Source: Stenotrophomonas sp. VV52 (GTDB lineage: Bacteria > Pseudomonadota > Gammaproteobacteria > Xanthomonadales > Xanthomonadaceae). From it: a DNA stretch of 64,000 nucleotides. Location of the stretch: assembly GCF_002893095.1 (NCBI RefSeq), contig NZ_PKQQ01000016.1, positions 1 to 64,000 of the forward strand. The letters run 5' to 3'. The notes below the pieces were generated by a model that was not told where the DNA came from, did no database searches, and saw only the letters and a list, made by a program, of their open reading frames with translations. Within the stretch, counting starts at the first letter, position 1. Each line of letters starts with the position of its first letter. Made by a program: the position numbers and the translations under genes. Shown in pieces: positions 18,670 through 27,347 of this stretch.

Positions 18670-19312
18670 TGCCATCCTCCGTGACTTCATTCATTGCGTC
18701 GAAAGTAGCTGCATCCCCCTCACCTGCCACTTCCTTGCGGAAGGATTCCAGATGGCTCAAGTATTCCTTCCGCAGCAGATCTCCGATCGCGGGATGGATG
18801 CGAACCTTCGCGAGCTGATTCCGTACATCGTCCCTGTCCTCAAAGGCAGCAATCCCCCAGCGCTTGAACTTGGCCATCAAAGAGCGGAAGTCCCCAGGCG
18901 AGGGAAAGTCCCTGCCCGTTTCCTTCTCGTAGTGCTCTTGCAAGTCAGGCAAATCGACGAAAGTTTCGCCATTTGGCTCTTCGCGCCCCTCGAAACGGAC
19001 GCGATGATGAACGCCGGCGAGCACCAACAGCAGCAGGGTTTCGTCCTTGCTGGCTCGCTGTTGGGTCAGTACGTGCACGGGCCGCGCCACGATGTACTGG
19101 TAGTTGGTGTCGTGCAACAGCTCGATGCCGAGGGGACGAACTACCTGCTCAAAGTCATTGATATTTCGGCTGACAATGCCGTAATCCTTCCGGGTCGCCC
19201 GGTCCGAGGCGGACAAGACCTGGTGGGTTACTAGCCGATAGGCCGCCTGCTCGTAGTCCTGCTCCTCGTACATAGTGTCGCGGCTAAGCGCCTTTTCCCA
19301 GTGGCGTGCCAT
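18656..19312 (-). CDS. jetB: Wadjet JetB (DUF4194, MukE-like)
   Basis: A 218-residue winged-helix protein of the DUF4194/JetB family, the MukE-like subunit that binds the kleisin JetA. Features are EQAAYRLVTHQVLSA at the start, a strand region ELLHDTNYQYIVARP, and LLLVLAGVHHRVRFEG typical of the family. It begins one base after the jetA stop and overlaps jetC, fitting a single operon jetA-jetB-jetC-jetD. The C-terminal tail after residue 195 is acidic and low in complexity. Confidence 0.85.
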   Translation of the reverse strand: MARHWEKALSRDTMYEEQDYEQAAYRLVTHQVLSASDRATRKDYGIVSRNINDFEQVVRPLGIELLHDTNYQYIVARPVHVLTQQRASKDETLLLLVLAGVHHRVRFEGREEPNGETFVDLPDLQEHYEKETGRDFPSPGDFRSLMAKFKRWGIAAFEDRDDVRNQLAKVRIHPAIGDLLRKEYLSHLESFRKEVAGEGDAATFDAMNEVTEDGNVSA

Positions 19313-19313
19313 G

Positions 19314-20735
19314 TCATTTCACCTTGGTGATGTAGAAGTCCGGCATGTCCAAATACGGCCCGGCAATTCGTTCATCACCGGCGCTTTGGAAGCGATATCC
19401 AGGTAGTCGCTTTGAAATTCCTTCATGGTGCTTCTTTCCGAGGCCTGTCATTGCTTCCTGTGCGTAGGTGGACAGCGTCTGCACCATTCGAAATTGCTTG
19501 ATACCGGTGATGGGAAGCTGAGACGCCCGGATCTGCCTACCTCCTCCCATGACACCCTGCAAGTACACCCTCACCTCTGTTGGCATGGCGGTACGCGCAT
19601 CACGCGCACGCCTGTGCAGGTTCATCCGCGCCTCCTGCTCGGCTGTCATCTGCCGCGGAGAATCCGCGGTCCTGGGAATGGGCGGACGGGCGATGCGTGG
19701 TTGAAACAGGAGTTCACCGGAAAGCAATGCTCCGGGCCCAACGGGCATGGAGGCGTCGAAGTTCTCCGCAGCATTGACTCCGGCGATAGCCTTTTTGATC
19801 CGTCTCTCGAGCTGGCCCGGCGCGCGAAGCTGGTACTCGATCATGGCCAGCATGCGACGCTCGATATGGCGCTGATCCTGGCCCAAGCGATCGAAGTAGT
19901 CTTGCAGACGATAGACATTGCTCAATCGCCTGATCGCCTTCTCATAGACAGCCTCAGCCGTGCCTTTATCACCTTTGTAGCGTCGCTCGGCCAACCACAC
20001 GATGATCCGTTCCCGATGATCCCCGTAATGGATTTCCTGAGTTAGGCTCAACACCTGCGCCTTTCGTGCGAGGGGGTGATCGGCGCCAGCCAAGTCCGCA
20101 TAGTCAGCCATGACGTGCTTGGAAATGTAGTCTTCAAACAACCGACGGATAGCCGCCCCGGGGGTCGCGGACTTGAATATCTCGCGCTGCAGGGTACGCA
20201 CGTTCAGACTCATGGCGGCAATCCCGGACAGAAGCGCATGGGCGCTGTCGCCGGCGTTTACGAAGTCGTCACCGTAGACATTGCTTGCAGGATCAAGCAC
20301 CCGACGTAATGTGTCTTCAATGGAACGCATCTTCGCGCCCACCATCGCCGGCGTGTCTTCTGTGAAGACCTGCAAGGTGGCAAGGAAACGGCTTACCACA
20401 GCAGTCATGGACAGAGTGCGCGTGAGTCCCACCTGCTCTTCTTCGAACCAGCCATTCTCCGTGAGATGGCTCAAGTACATGTTGGCGCGAATGTTGAGCG
20501 GAGTGAGCTGGCCTACCCCCTCTTCTGCCTGCCAAGCGTCATCGTGTTCGAGGTAGTTCTCGATGAACTGCGTCAACTGCCGCCGTTCCCAGCCGGTCGC
20601 CGGGGGAACCTCAGCCTCTGGCCCGAAGAATTCTTCGTACAGACCCAAGAGCAGCCGCCAGTAGTTCTCCCGATTTGCCGAGGCCAATGGGCGAAAGAGT
20701 TGCGATGGCAGTACCTCAAACAGAGAGCTGGACAC
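19314..20735 (-). CDS. jetA: Wadjet kleisin JetA
   Basis: A 473-residue MukF-like kleisin, first gene of the jet operon. The N-terminus LFEVLPSQLFRPLASANRENYW is of the JetA family found in type II-like Wadjet systems, not the DUF3375 form of type I; the subtype is an inference. The protein is mostly helical, with a central four-helix region and a C-terminal part near residues 420-473 that should contact the SMC head. The start faces the WYL regulator gene across a 118-bp region holding three tandem palindromes, so expression is probably repressed by that regulator. Confidence 0.85.
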   Translation of the reverse strand: MSSSLFEVLPSQLFRPLASANRENYWRLLLGLYEEFFGPEAEVPPATGWERRQLTQFIENYLEHDDAWQAEEGVGQLTPLNIRANMYLSHLTENGWFEEEQVGLTRTLSMTAVVSRFLATLQVFTEDTPAMVGAKMRSIEDTLRRVLDPASNVYGDDFVNAGDSAHALLSGIAAMSLNVRTLQREIFKSATPGAAIRRLFEDYISKHVMADYADLAGADHPLARKAQVLSLTQEIHYGDHRERIIVWLAERRYKGDKGTAEAVYEKAIRRLSNVYRLQDYFDRLGQDQRHIERRMLAMIEYQLRAPGQLERRIKKAIAGVNAAENFDASMPVGPGALLSGELLFQPRIARPPIPRTADSPRQMTAEQEARMNLHRRARDARTAMPTEVRVYLQGVMGGGRQIRASQLPITGIKQFRMVQTLSTYAQEAMTGLGKKHHEGISKRLPGYRFQSAGDERIAGPYLDMPDFYITKVK

Positions 20736-20772
20736 TGTGCAACTCCACAGAAGTTGGGCTATCTACTTCACA

Positions 20773-20822
20773 TTAGCATAAACGCTAACATATCATAAAC
20801 GCTAACTTAGCATCAATGCTAA
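20773..20822. promoter_or_regulatory. Three tandem 16-bp palindromes, likely operator of the WYL regulator
   Basis: Three units at 20773-20788, 20790-20805 and 20807-20822 repeat with an exact 17-bp period, separated by a single C. Units 1 and 3 are TTAGCATAAACGCTAA and TTAGCATCAATGCTAA, inverted repeats TTAGC/GCTAA; the middle unit has a degenerate left arm (ATATC) and an intact GCTAA. They lie between jetA (start 20735) and the regulator (start 20854), so a bound dimer array would block both promoters. The strip is A+T-rich compared with the surroundings. Confidence 0.75.
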
Positions 20823-20853
20823 GCTGCGTGTCATCTGACCCCGGCCCAGCCCC

Positions 20854-21711
20854 ATGCCCCGCCCCCGCCCCAATCCAAACAAAAGTCCGGAAACACTTCG
20901 AGCCATCGAAACGCTGCTCCTCTGGGAGGGGCAAGTCACCAATGAGCGAGTACGCCAAGTGTTTGATCTGCATATCACCACGGTAAGTCGATTGCTAACC
21001 CAATATGCTGAACTCAATGGAGGCGGCCTTGAGTACCGAAGCCATGTGCGCGGATACGTGGCGATGTCTGGCTTCAGACCCCTCCTAACCGAAGGGCTGA
21101 TCGAAGAGTACCTTGCGTTTGAGCGCCCCCAGGAAGCTACAGGCTTTATCGAGAGCTCCCAGCTTATCCTCGGCGGCGTTGAACGACGCCACTTCGCACT
21201 GCTTAATCGTGCCTGCAGAGAGGGCAAGGGGCTCGTTGGCGAGCACCGGTCCATGCGCAACCCAGCACCTCGCACCAAACGACTGTTCCCTCATGCGCTG
21301 GTGCAGGCAGGCAGGCGCTGGCATGTTCGCGCATTTGTCATCGCCGAGGACGAGGCGGAAGCCGGACGCTTCCTGGACCTGTCTATAAATCGGCTGAGCG
21401 GCTTGAAACAGCTGGCTGATCCTCGGCCAGAGCGGGCCGAGCCTAGCCAGGACGCCGCCTGGCAGACACAGGTAGAGCTGTCGATCGTCCCCCATCCGCA
21501 TCTGACACCAGATCAGAAGGATATGGTGCGTATCGAGTATTTCGGAGGTAAGGCAGCCTACAGGTTAAGAACCCGTGCCGCACTACTCCAATACCGACTA
21601 CATGAACTGCGCTGCGCCACCGATGCAGAGAAGGAGCCGCCGAACGAATTTCACCTCTGCGTCGACGATCCAACCGCGATCCAACCGTGGCTATTTGGCG
21701 AGCTGAATTAG
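20854..21711 (+). CDS. BrxR/CapW-like WYL-domain transcriptional regulator
   Basis: A 285-residue regulator with an N-terminal winged helix (about 10-70: VTNERVRQVFDLHITTVSRLL), a WYL domain (about 115-205, with GRRWHVRAF and LSINRLSG) and a C-terminal WCX-like dimerisation part (about 210-285). This three-part form is that of BrxR and CapW, dimeric repressors that control BREX, CBASS and other defence loci and are thought to be released by a ligand or nucleic acid bound to the WYL domain. It is divergent from jetA across a three-unit operator, so it likely represses both itself and the Wadjet operon. It could also influence the hydrolase-caspase genes downstream on its own strand. Confidence 0.85.
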   Translation: MPRPRPNPNKSPETLRAIETLLLWEGQVTNERVRQVFDLHITTVSRLLTQYAELNGGGLEYRSHVRGYVAMSGFRPLLTEGLIEEYLAFERPQEATGFIESSQLILGGVERRHFALLNRACREGKGLVGEHRSMRNPAPRTKRLFPHALVQAGRRWHVRAFVIAEDEAEAGRFLDLSINRLSGLKQLADPRPERAEPSQDAAWQTQVELSIVPHPHLTPDQKDMVRIEYFGGKAAYRLRTRAALLQYRLHELRCATDAEKEPPNEFHLCVDDPTAIQPWLFGELN

Positions 21712-22064
21712 CGGATGGCATGATCGTAGCCAAACTTGAGGCCCGGCACGGATACCGCGCTACCCCTGCCTGGGTAGCTACCCTACATAGGAACCGTATC
21801 AGATGGACGCCATTGGCATTCAAAGCCAATTCTCCGTCTGTACCTCAATGATCAGGTCGATGAGCCGTGCCCTCGTGTCCCTATCGATCGAGCGCCAAAT
21901 GCAAACTACCGCCCCAGCTGCGGCATGGTCCGGGGCATTCAACTCTAGCCCTTCGCTTACTCGGCATTGAGGTGACCAATCCCTACCTAGGCGATTACTG
22001 ATTGCCCACTTCATAAACTCATGGCACTCTGGGTTGGCATCATTCTGGTCACAGGGGGCCAGGT
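21712..22064. other. Gap between the regulator and the hydrolase gene
   Basis: A stretch of 353 bp with no convincing gene. A 64-codon minus-strand frame (21820-22014) starting MKWAISNRLG and ending EVQTENWL has an ordinary composition and might be a small protein or remnant, but I recognise no family and see no clear ribosome site. The promoter for the hydrolase-caspase pair should lie in the last 100 bp; no strong -35/-10 stands out. There is no copy of the TTAGC/GCTAA operator here. Confidence 0.4.
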
Positions 22065-23630
22065 ATGGGCAGTCTGCATCAAATCCACAGTCGCAACGGC
22101 CGTATCGGTGCCGGAACCGATACGAAGCCAGAGGATATCGACGCTATCGTCACGGCGCTTCGTAAGGACGGGCGTGGTCATTTGCTGCTTTACTTTCACG
22201 GGGGCCTGGTCGACAAGGCCGCGGGTATCGGTATTGCCCAGCGACTTGAGGGGCGCTTTTCTCAATCGGCCTATCCGGTTTTTTCCGTGTGGGAGTCGGG
22301 TTTCGTTGAAACGATCCGCAACAACCTGCGCGAGCTGCCGGATGAGCCGGTATTCAAGAATCTGGTGCGCAAGGCGCTAGAGTACGCGCTCCGCCGCTTG
22401 GGAGGTAGCAACGGCGCCCGGACCATCACGCCGGGCAACGTCGATGCAGGGAAGGTCCGCCAGGCAGTTGATACATATTGGAGCGATCCCAGTCGCAATC
22501 ACGTGCCCTACCGTGATTTCAAACCTGTAGTGGGGCCCTCAGGTGCGCGTGCGGCGAGTGCGCTGATCGACGACGCCGAGATCGAAGCCGACTTGCAAAC
22601 CGACAGCGAGTTTGTGGTCGCCATGCAAACCCTGCCAACCGCGTTAGACGAAGCACGCGATGCATTCATCGGGGGCGGAGCGAGCGTTCGAGATACCCCG
22701 TTCTCGCAGGCGGTATCAACGCAGGTCGCCGGGGTCGAGGGAGGCCGCGGGTTGATCGTCTGGTTCAAAGTTTCCCTTCTGGTGAAGCGCATCCTGCAGG
22801 GTGTTCTGCGTCGGTACGCGGATCAACGCGATCACGGCCTGTATGCAACGGTCGTAGAGGAAGTGTTGCGTGGTGTTCATTTTGGTGGCAGTGGACTCAA
22901 TGAATGGGGCAAGGCACTCCAGTGGAACCGCATGAAGCAGGACTCACTCGATGCGTTCGGCGACGGCTCCGACCTGTATGCCGGAACTGCGCTGCTGGAG
23001 CGGCTGCGTGCCGCCCATGCCTCTGAAGGGCTGCTATCGAGGATCACTCTAGTCGGCCACAGCACTGGCGCCGTCTACATCGCCAATTGGCTTGACAAGG
23101 CATCAGAGCTTCTGCCGGCCGAGATTGCATTCGACGTCGTGTTCCTGGCGCCCGCCATCACCTACGAGCGCTTTGCCGCCACGATCACCCAACATGGCGA
23201 TCGCATCCGTCACTTCCGCTTGTTTGGCATGCGCGATGAATTCGAACGGGACGATCAGGTCGTCGGAGACGACTCTAAATTTCCCAATGGGCAGGACTGG
23301 AAGCGCTTCATCTATCCCAGCTCCCTCCTCTATCTGGTGTCGGGTGTCCTCGAATCGCGCCCAAATTCCGACGGAACGCTCGTCGACGAACCGGACATGC
23401 CGCTGCTGGGCATGGAACGCTTCTTCGCTTGGCACCACATCTACTCAGATAGCAAGTTTCCCGAAATAGGTGCAGTCCGCGCGTGGCTCGGAGCTGCACC
23501 GAACCGTACGATCTGGTCCAAGTCCCAAGGACAGACAGCAGGCTTGAACAGCACAAGCATTGATCACGGAGCTTTCGACGACGACGAAGATACGCTGCTC
23601 AGCGTTGAGAGCCTCCTCGGCGGATGGTGA
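22065..23630 (+). CDS. Alpha/beta-hydrolase (serine hydrolase), candidate defence effector
   Basis: A 521-residue protein with an alpha/beta-hydrolase fold. The oxyanion region is LYFHGGLVD (FHGG at 44-47) and the nucleophile elbow is GHSTG with Ser333, followed by strand VVFLAPAITYERF; acid and His partners probably lie after residue 370. The roughly 280 residues between the oxyanion strand and the elbow are an unusually long cap or insertion, partly helical and with a hydrophobic stretch GLIVWFKVSLLVKRILQG near 230-250 that could touch membranes. No signal peptide. A caspase-like gene begins 57 bp after the stop on the same strand, so the two are probably one operon. It might be a lipase or esterase made or released by the protease; the substrate is unknown. 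Confidence 0.7.
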   Translation: MGSLHQIHSRNGRIGAGTDTKPEDIDAIVTALRKDGRGHLLLYFHGGLVDKAAGIGIAQRLEGRFSQSAYPVFSVWESGFVETIRNNLRELPDEPVFKNLVRKALEYALRRLGGSNGARTITPGNVDAGKVRQAVDTYWSDPSRNHVPYRDFKPVVGPSGARAASALIDDAEIEADLQTDSEFVVAMQTLPTALDEARDAFIGGGASVRDTPFSQAVSTQVAGVEGGRGLIVWFKVSLLVKRILQGVLRRYADQRDHGLYATVVEEVLRGVHFGGSGLNEWGKALQWNRMKQDSLDAFGDGSDLYAGTALLERLRAAHASEGLLSRITLVGHSTGAVYIANWLDKASELLPAEIAFDVVFLAPAITYERFAATITQHGDRIRHFRLFGMRDEFERDDQVVGDDSKFPNGQDWKRFIYPSSLLYLVSGVLESRPNSDGTLVDEPDMPLLGMERFFAWHHIYSDSKFPEIGAVRAWLGAAPNRTIWSKSQGQTAGLNSTSIDHGAFDDDEDTLLSVESLLGGW

Positions 23631-23687
23631 CATCTTCGAGAGCACGCCAAAGGTGCCCTTGTGTACGCAACAGGGAGAGATGTGGAC

Positions 23688-26444
23688 ATGCCGCGAGATG
23701 ATCACTACGCGATCGTGCTGACAATTAACCGTTATCCCGGCCTGAGTGACCTCCATGGACCTGAGAACGATGGCGAAGAGTTCCGGCAATGGCTCCTCGA
23801 TCCGGAGTACGGCGACCTGGACACCCGACGTATCCAAGTCATACGGTCGCAGGATTATGGCGTGGCAGCGACCCCGGACGACGCAAACCCGACCGAGAAG
23901 GAGCTCAAGAAGGCGCTTAATCTATGGCTGCGCACCCCGAACGGATGGCATGACCGCATTGGACAGCGCTTGTATCTGTTCTTCGCCGGACACGGGTTCA
24001 CAGCCGGTTCGGCGATTCACGACCCGGCACTATTCTCGGCCGTCGCGCAAAACGGCGACACGGCGCATATCGCCGTCCTGCGTTATGCGTCGAAAATCGC
24101 CAACGCGGGTTTCTTTGATGAAATCATCCTGGTAACGGACTGCTGCCAGGACGTACTCAAGGCGAGCCAGGTGCTCGAGCCGACTTGGACCCCGCCGGAC
24201 CGGCAACGAACGGCACACGTCCGATTGTTCCAGGCGTATGGAGCGCCGCGGGGACGTCAGTCCTTTGAGCGCAACATTGGCCCGGCCGGGCAGTCTCGCG
24301 GCCTGTTCACTAGCGTCCTACTGGACGCGCTGCGCAGCGCACCGCCTGACGCCGACGGATGGGTGACGGATCGCGCCGTCGCGGACTACTTCCAGGTGCT
24401 ATGGGCCGATCGCTACGAACAGGAAACCGGATACACGCCACCACTGACTCCCGCAACGAAGCGGATTCGAATATATCAGCGCCCGGCGTCGGCGCCAGCT
24501 TCCGCGCTCCCACGCCGGGTTGCCGTCGACCTGAGCCGCATCATTGCTAAATTCGCGGCCATCGACCGGCAACCGGATCCTGACATCTCACCTTACCCAC
24601 CCGCGCCGCCCACCGACATGACGCCAAATGGGCAGCTACGCAGTAGCCAGCTTCGCCAGCTCGAGCATCCCATCGTGGAGCTGACCCCGGGTCTGCATCT
24701 CGTCGTTACACCAGGGAATCTACCCGACGTCGCCTTCGAGGTTCCCTACCCGGTGCTGCCAGCTGCAGGCAACACCCCTCCCGTTGCTGCACCTATCGAC
24801 ATGCCCGCTTTGCGAACCGACGAGGTTGCAGCGCAGCCGGTGGTGTTGAGGACGGACAATCCCAACGCGCAGATCACGGTGCTCGATGCTAGCTACGCTC
24901 GTGTCAGCATCGGTACGGGAGTGGTCTCGCTGTCCTTAGCTCCGGGACTCTACAAAGCCCTGGTGCACGTCGGGGCCGAATCGGCGCAATCGCTGTTCGT
25001 TGTTGCGGATGCGCCCCTCGACCAGCGGTTGCCCGGGCCCGAATTTTCCGCGGCTGCGCCCGTCATCGGCACGTCAACCACGCACCAAAATCAGTCCCTT
25101 CATGCCGCTGAATACTCGATGATTCCGACGGAGCCAAGCCGCGATCTCAGCGAAATCGGTGAGGTCTTTGTCTTCGCGCGCGACTCCAGTTTCAGTCCCG
25201 ACGGCTCTCTAAACCCCGCGCCACCGTGGCGGCAGTGGCACCTCAGTTCCCTTGTAGGGGCAACCTTGGAGGAGCGCCTCATCCACAGTGGTACGGACGA
25301 CAGGCTCGGCTACGCCTACCTCAAATTAGCAGCAACAGCTGGCAGCCTCGCACTGCGAACGGCCAGCCCTTGGGACGAGTCGAATGAAGACGGACTGGTC
25401 GTCCCGGTGATTAAGGGGTGGCGTACCGAGATCTACCTTGACTGTACCTCAGCTCCGCCAACCCCTCCGATGGTGGACACTCAGGGCGCACGAATGCTCG
25501 ACTTGGCGACTGCCTCCATCCATCTGGTCCGGATGGGAAGTGCGTCACTGCTGTTCGATCCGATCGGGCTTGCGACGGAGGCGGCGCGAGCGCAGCTTAC
25601 AGTCGGCCGGGAGGTGGCGGTGCCATCAACCGAGCAAGCAATGGCCAGCCCGATGTGGGCCTTGTACGCGGCCCTCGCTGCCTTCCAGCGGGGCGGGCAG
25701 CACATCGATACCGTTGGACAATGCGTTGCAGCCGTTCCTAAGGAAATCAGGGAGGGTCTATCCGATTTTGCGGTGCTCGCGCAATGGCTAGGCCTATCGA
25801 ACGTGGCCCATCCGCTCCGTAACCCACCCGCGCTGGCGGCCTCATGGAGCCTTGCCTCAAAGCTGGAGGCGCGAGGCGGACTGGCCTCCGAACTGTTCGA
25901 GGAGATCGGCCAATGGCGGTCCGGTGGGAGTCTATGGACTCTCTGGCAGCGTTCAGTTGATGACCGCTGGTTGTTGCGAAATCGGCTTTCTGACCAGGCT
26001 ATGGGCACTCTGAAGGGTAATGCACAGGGGATTGACGACGCGGCAACCCCGCAAGTGCTCGCCCCCGCCTGGTCACTGGACACCTGGGTTCCGGTCGAAG
26101 ACGGCCTGAGGTGTCCTAATCCCACCCATAGCCCCTTCCAGCAAGCACTCCGTCGGCGTCTTCTGGATGCGCTGGCTGAGCGCCACACCGATGCCGACAG
26201 CGGCGCCTTCACCACTGTGTCGCTGCCACCCGAGTCCGATGTCTTCGCCTTGGCAGCGGAGCTCATGCTGTCGCCGATATACGCCATGGCCGCCTATAGC
26301 AAGCTGTATGCGGAAGCCCGCCGCCAATCCGACCTGGGCCCTCTCATCGAGTGGGTAACGGTGAACGGAGATGAACCCGACCCAGACTCGACAGCCACCA
26401 AGTCGAAGCGCAGCACTCACCTGCAATCAATGGACGACTACTGA
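23688..26444 (+). CDS. Caspase-like (C14 family) protease with large C-terminal region
   Basis: A 918-residue protein. Residues 1-270 are a caspase/metacaspase domain: start strand HYAIVLTINRYPGL, catalytic His102 in FFAGHGF, catalytic Cys153 in VTDCCQD, then QAYGAPRG and GLFTSVLLDAL. A Pro-rich linker (about 290-390) leads to a beta-rich PEGA-like segment (about 395-440, LAPGLYKALVHVG). The remaining 450 residues are mixed and unassigned; they may sense or bind a partner. The ATG at 23688 is chosen for its GGGAGA ribosome site; a GTG at 23661 is also in frame. Prokaryotic caspases often act in abortive infection, for example by cutting gasdermins. Here the adjacent gene is a hydrolase, making that a possible target. 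Confidence 0.78.
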   Translation: MPRDDHYAIVLTINRYPGLSDLHGPENDGEEFRQWLLDPEYGDLDTRRIQVIRSQDYGVAATPDDANPTEKELKKALNLWLRTPNGWHDRIGQRLYLFFAGHGFTAGSAIHDPALFSAVAQNGDTAHIAVLRYASKIANAGFFDEIILVTDCCQDVLKASQVLEPTWTPPDRQRTAHVRLFQAYGAPRGRQSFERNIGPAGQSRGLFTSVLLDALRSAPPDADGWVTDRAVADYFQVLWADRYEQETGYTPPLTPATKRIRIYQRPASAPASALPRRVAVDLSRIIAKFAAIDRQPDPDISPYPPAPPTDMTPNGQLRSSQLRQLEHPIVELTPGLHLVVTPGNLPDVAFEVPYPVLPAAGNTPPVAAPIDMPALRTDEVAAQPVVLRTDNPNAQITVLDASYARVSIGTGVVSLSLAPGLYKALVHVGAESAQSLFVVADAPLDQRLPGPEFSAAAPVIGTSTTHQNQSLHAAEYSMIPTEPSRDLSEIGEVFVFARDSSFSPDGSLNPAPPWRQWHLSSLVGATLEERLIHSGTDDRLGYAYLKLAATAGSLALRTASPWDESNEDGLVVPVIKGWRTEIYLDCTSAPPTPPMVDTQGARMLDLATASIHLVRMGSASLLFDPIGLATEAARAQLTVGREVAVPSTEQAMASPMWALYAALAAFQRGGQHIDTVGQCVAAVPKEIREGLSDFAVLAQWLGLSNVAHPLRNPPALAASWSLASKLEARGGLASELFEEIGQWRSGGSLWTLWQRSVDDRWLLRNRLSDQAMGTLKGNAQGIDDAATPQVLAPAWSLDTWVPVEDGLRCPNPTHSPFQQALRRRLLDALAERHTDADSGAFTTVSLPPESDVFALAAELMLSPIYAMAAYSKLYAEARRQSDLGPLIEWVTVNGDEPDPDSTATKSKRSTHLQSMDDY

Positions 26445-26717
26445 GAGGCGAATCGTAAGCGCGGCCTTCACGCGAACCCCATCCAAGTATTCTTAGCGGT
26501 GTCTAGGCAAAGTTGTCCCAAGTCACTGCCGACCTGCGTTGCCAGCCCGAAGCGGTTATAGGTCAAGAATCTAGATGAGGTGCGACGCCCGGCCTACAGG
26601 ATGACATCCTCCCGCGTGTTAGGCGGCTCTCAAGTAGCGCCATTTCTTGGTGGTCCTTGTGCCTTCGCTGTGGCAGTTTGCGATTCGGACCTCACACTAC
26701 TCACATAGAATGCTGAA

Positions 26718-27203
26718 ATGCCGGTAAGCGCCAATCTCGCCTACGACCTTCTCAAGACCGTGAGCAAACTGGAATTCCAGCTCCGACGGCACGGGGACTT
26801 CTTCCGGAAAGACCGGACGGGGCAACCGACGTCCGACGTGGCTTGGCGCAAGGTGCAAGAGCGCGTCCGAAAGTTGGGCGACGATTTCGCGTCAGAGGTT
26901 CCTGAGTCGGCGCGTGCGCGCCTTCTCTGTCAACGCGATGAGCGCCCCATGAAGCAGATGATTATTGAAGAGAACGGGAACTTGGTGGCCCGCTTTTGCC
27001 CCTGCCCATTGGATGCCGAATCGGATGCGGTCGCGCTGGTGGAAGCCATGCGGCAAGTCCGCAACAACCTCTTCCATGGTGGCAAAGAAGATTCGGAAGT
27101 GGATCCGTACGAAGAAGACAACGATTGGGTCTACGCCGCGACGCAGGTTGCGATTGCTCTCCAGCATGCGTTGTCTAACGGACGGCTCGACAATCGCGAA
27201 TGA
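26718..27203 (+). CDS. HEPN-domain protein, putative ribonuclease
   Basis: A 161-residue protein, largely helical. Near residue 113 it has RNNLFH, the RNxxxH motif of HEPN ribonucleases and toxins, inside a typical context (EAMRQVRNNLFHGG...WVYAATQVAIALQHAL). The N-terminal half has no recognisable domain apart from helices and a pair CPCP. It lies 273 bp after the caspase gene on the same strand, so it may have its own promoter. HEPN proteins act as RNA-cleaving effectors in toxin-antitoxin, abortive-infection and CRISPR systems; here no MNT partner is seen. It may instead be an inactive or structural HEPN protein. Confidence 0.6.
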   Translation: MPVSANLAYDLLKTVSKLEFQLRRHGDFFRKDRTGQPTSDVAWRKVQERVRKLGDDFASEVPESARARLLCQRDERPMKQMIIEENGNLVARFCPCPLDAESDAVALVEAMRQVRNNLFHGGKEDSEVDPYEEDNDWVYAATQVAIALQHALSNGRLDNRE

Positions 27204-27347
27204 AACCACCTCACGAAACTCTCGGGACGGCCCTAGGCCGTTGACGAGCGTGCAGCAAGGGGCGACGCGGCGATTGGCATAGCGCTAGCTAAGGCGAGGG
27301 GTGCCGACTAAACGCAGCATTGGCCGGGGGCATTCATGGTAGGTCGG

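Noticed and set aside
20773..20822. Regularly spaced repeats suggestive of a mini CRISPR array
   Set aside because: Units are 16-bp palindromes with one-base spacing, without room for spacers, and no cas genes; an operator array between divergent promoters explains them.
20854..21711. BREX or CBASS locus implied by the BrxR/CapW-like regulator
   Set aside because: No pglX, pglZ, brxC, cyclase or Cap effector genes are present; the regulated neighbour is Wadjet.
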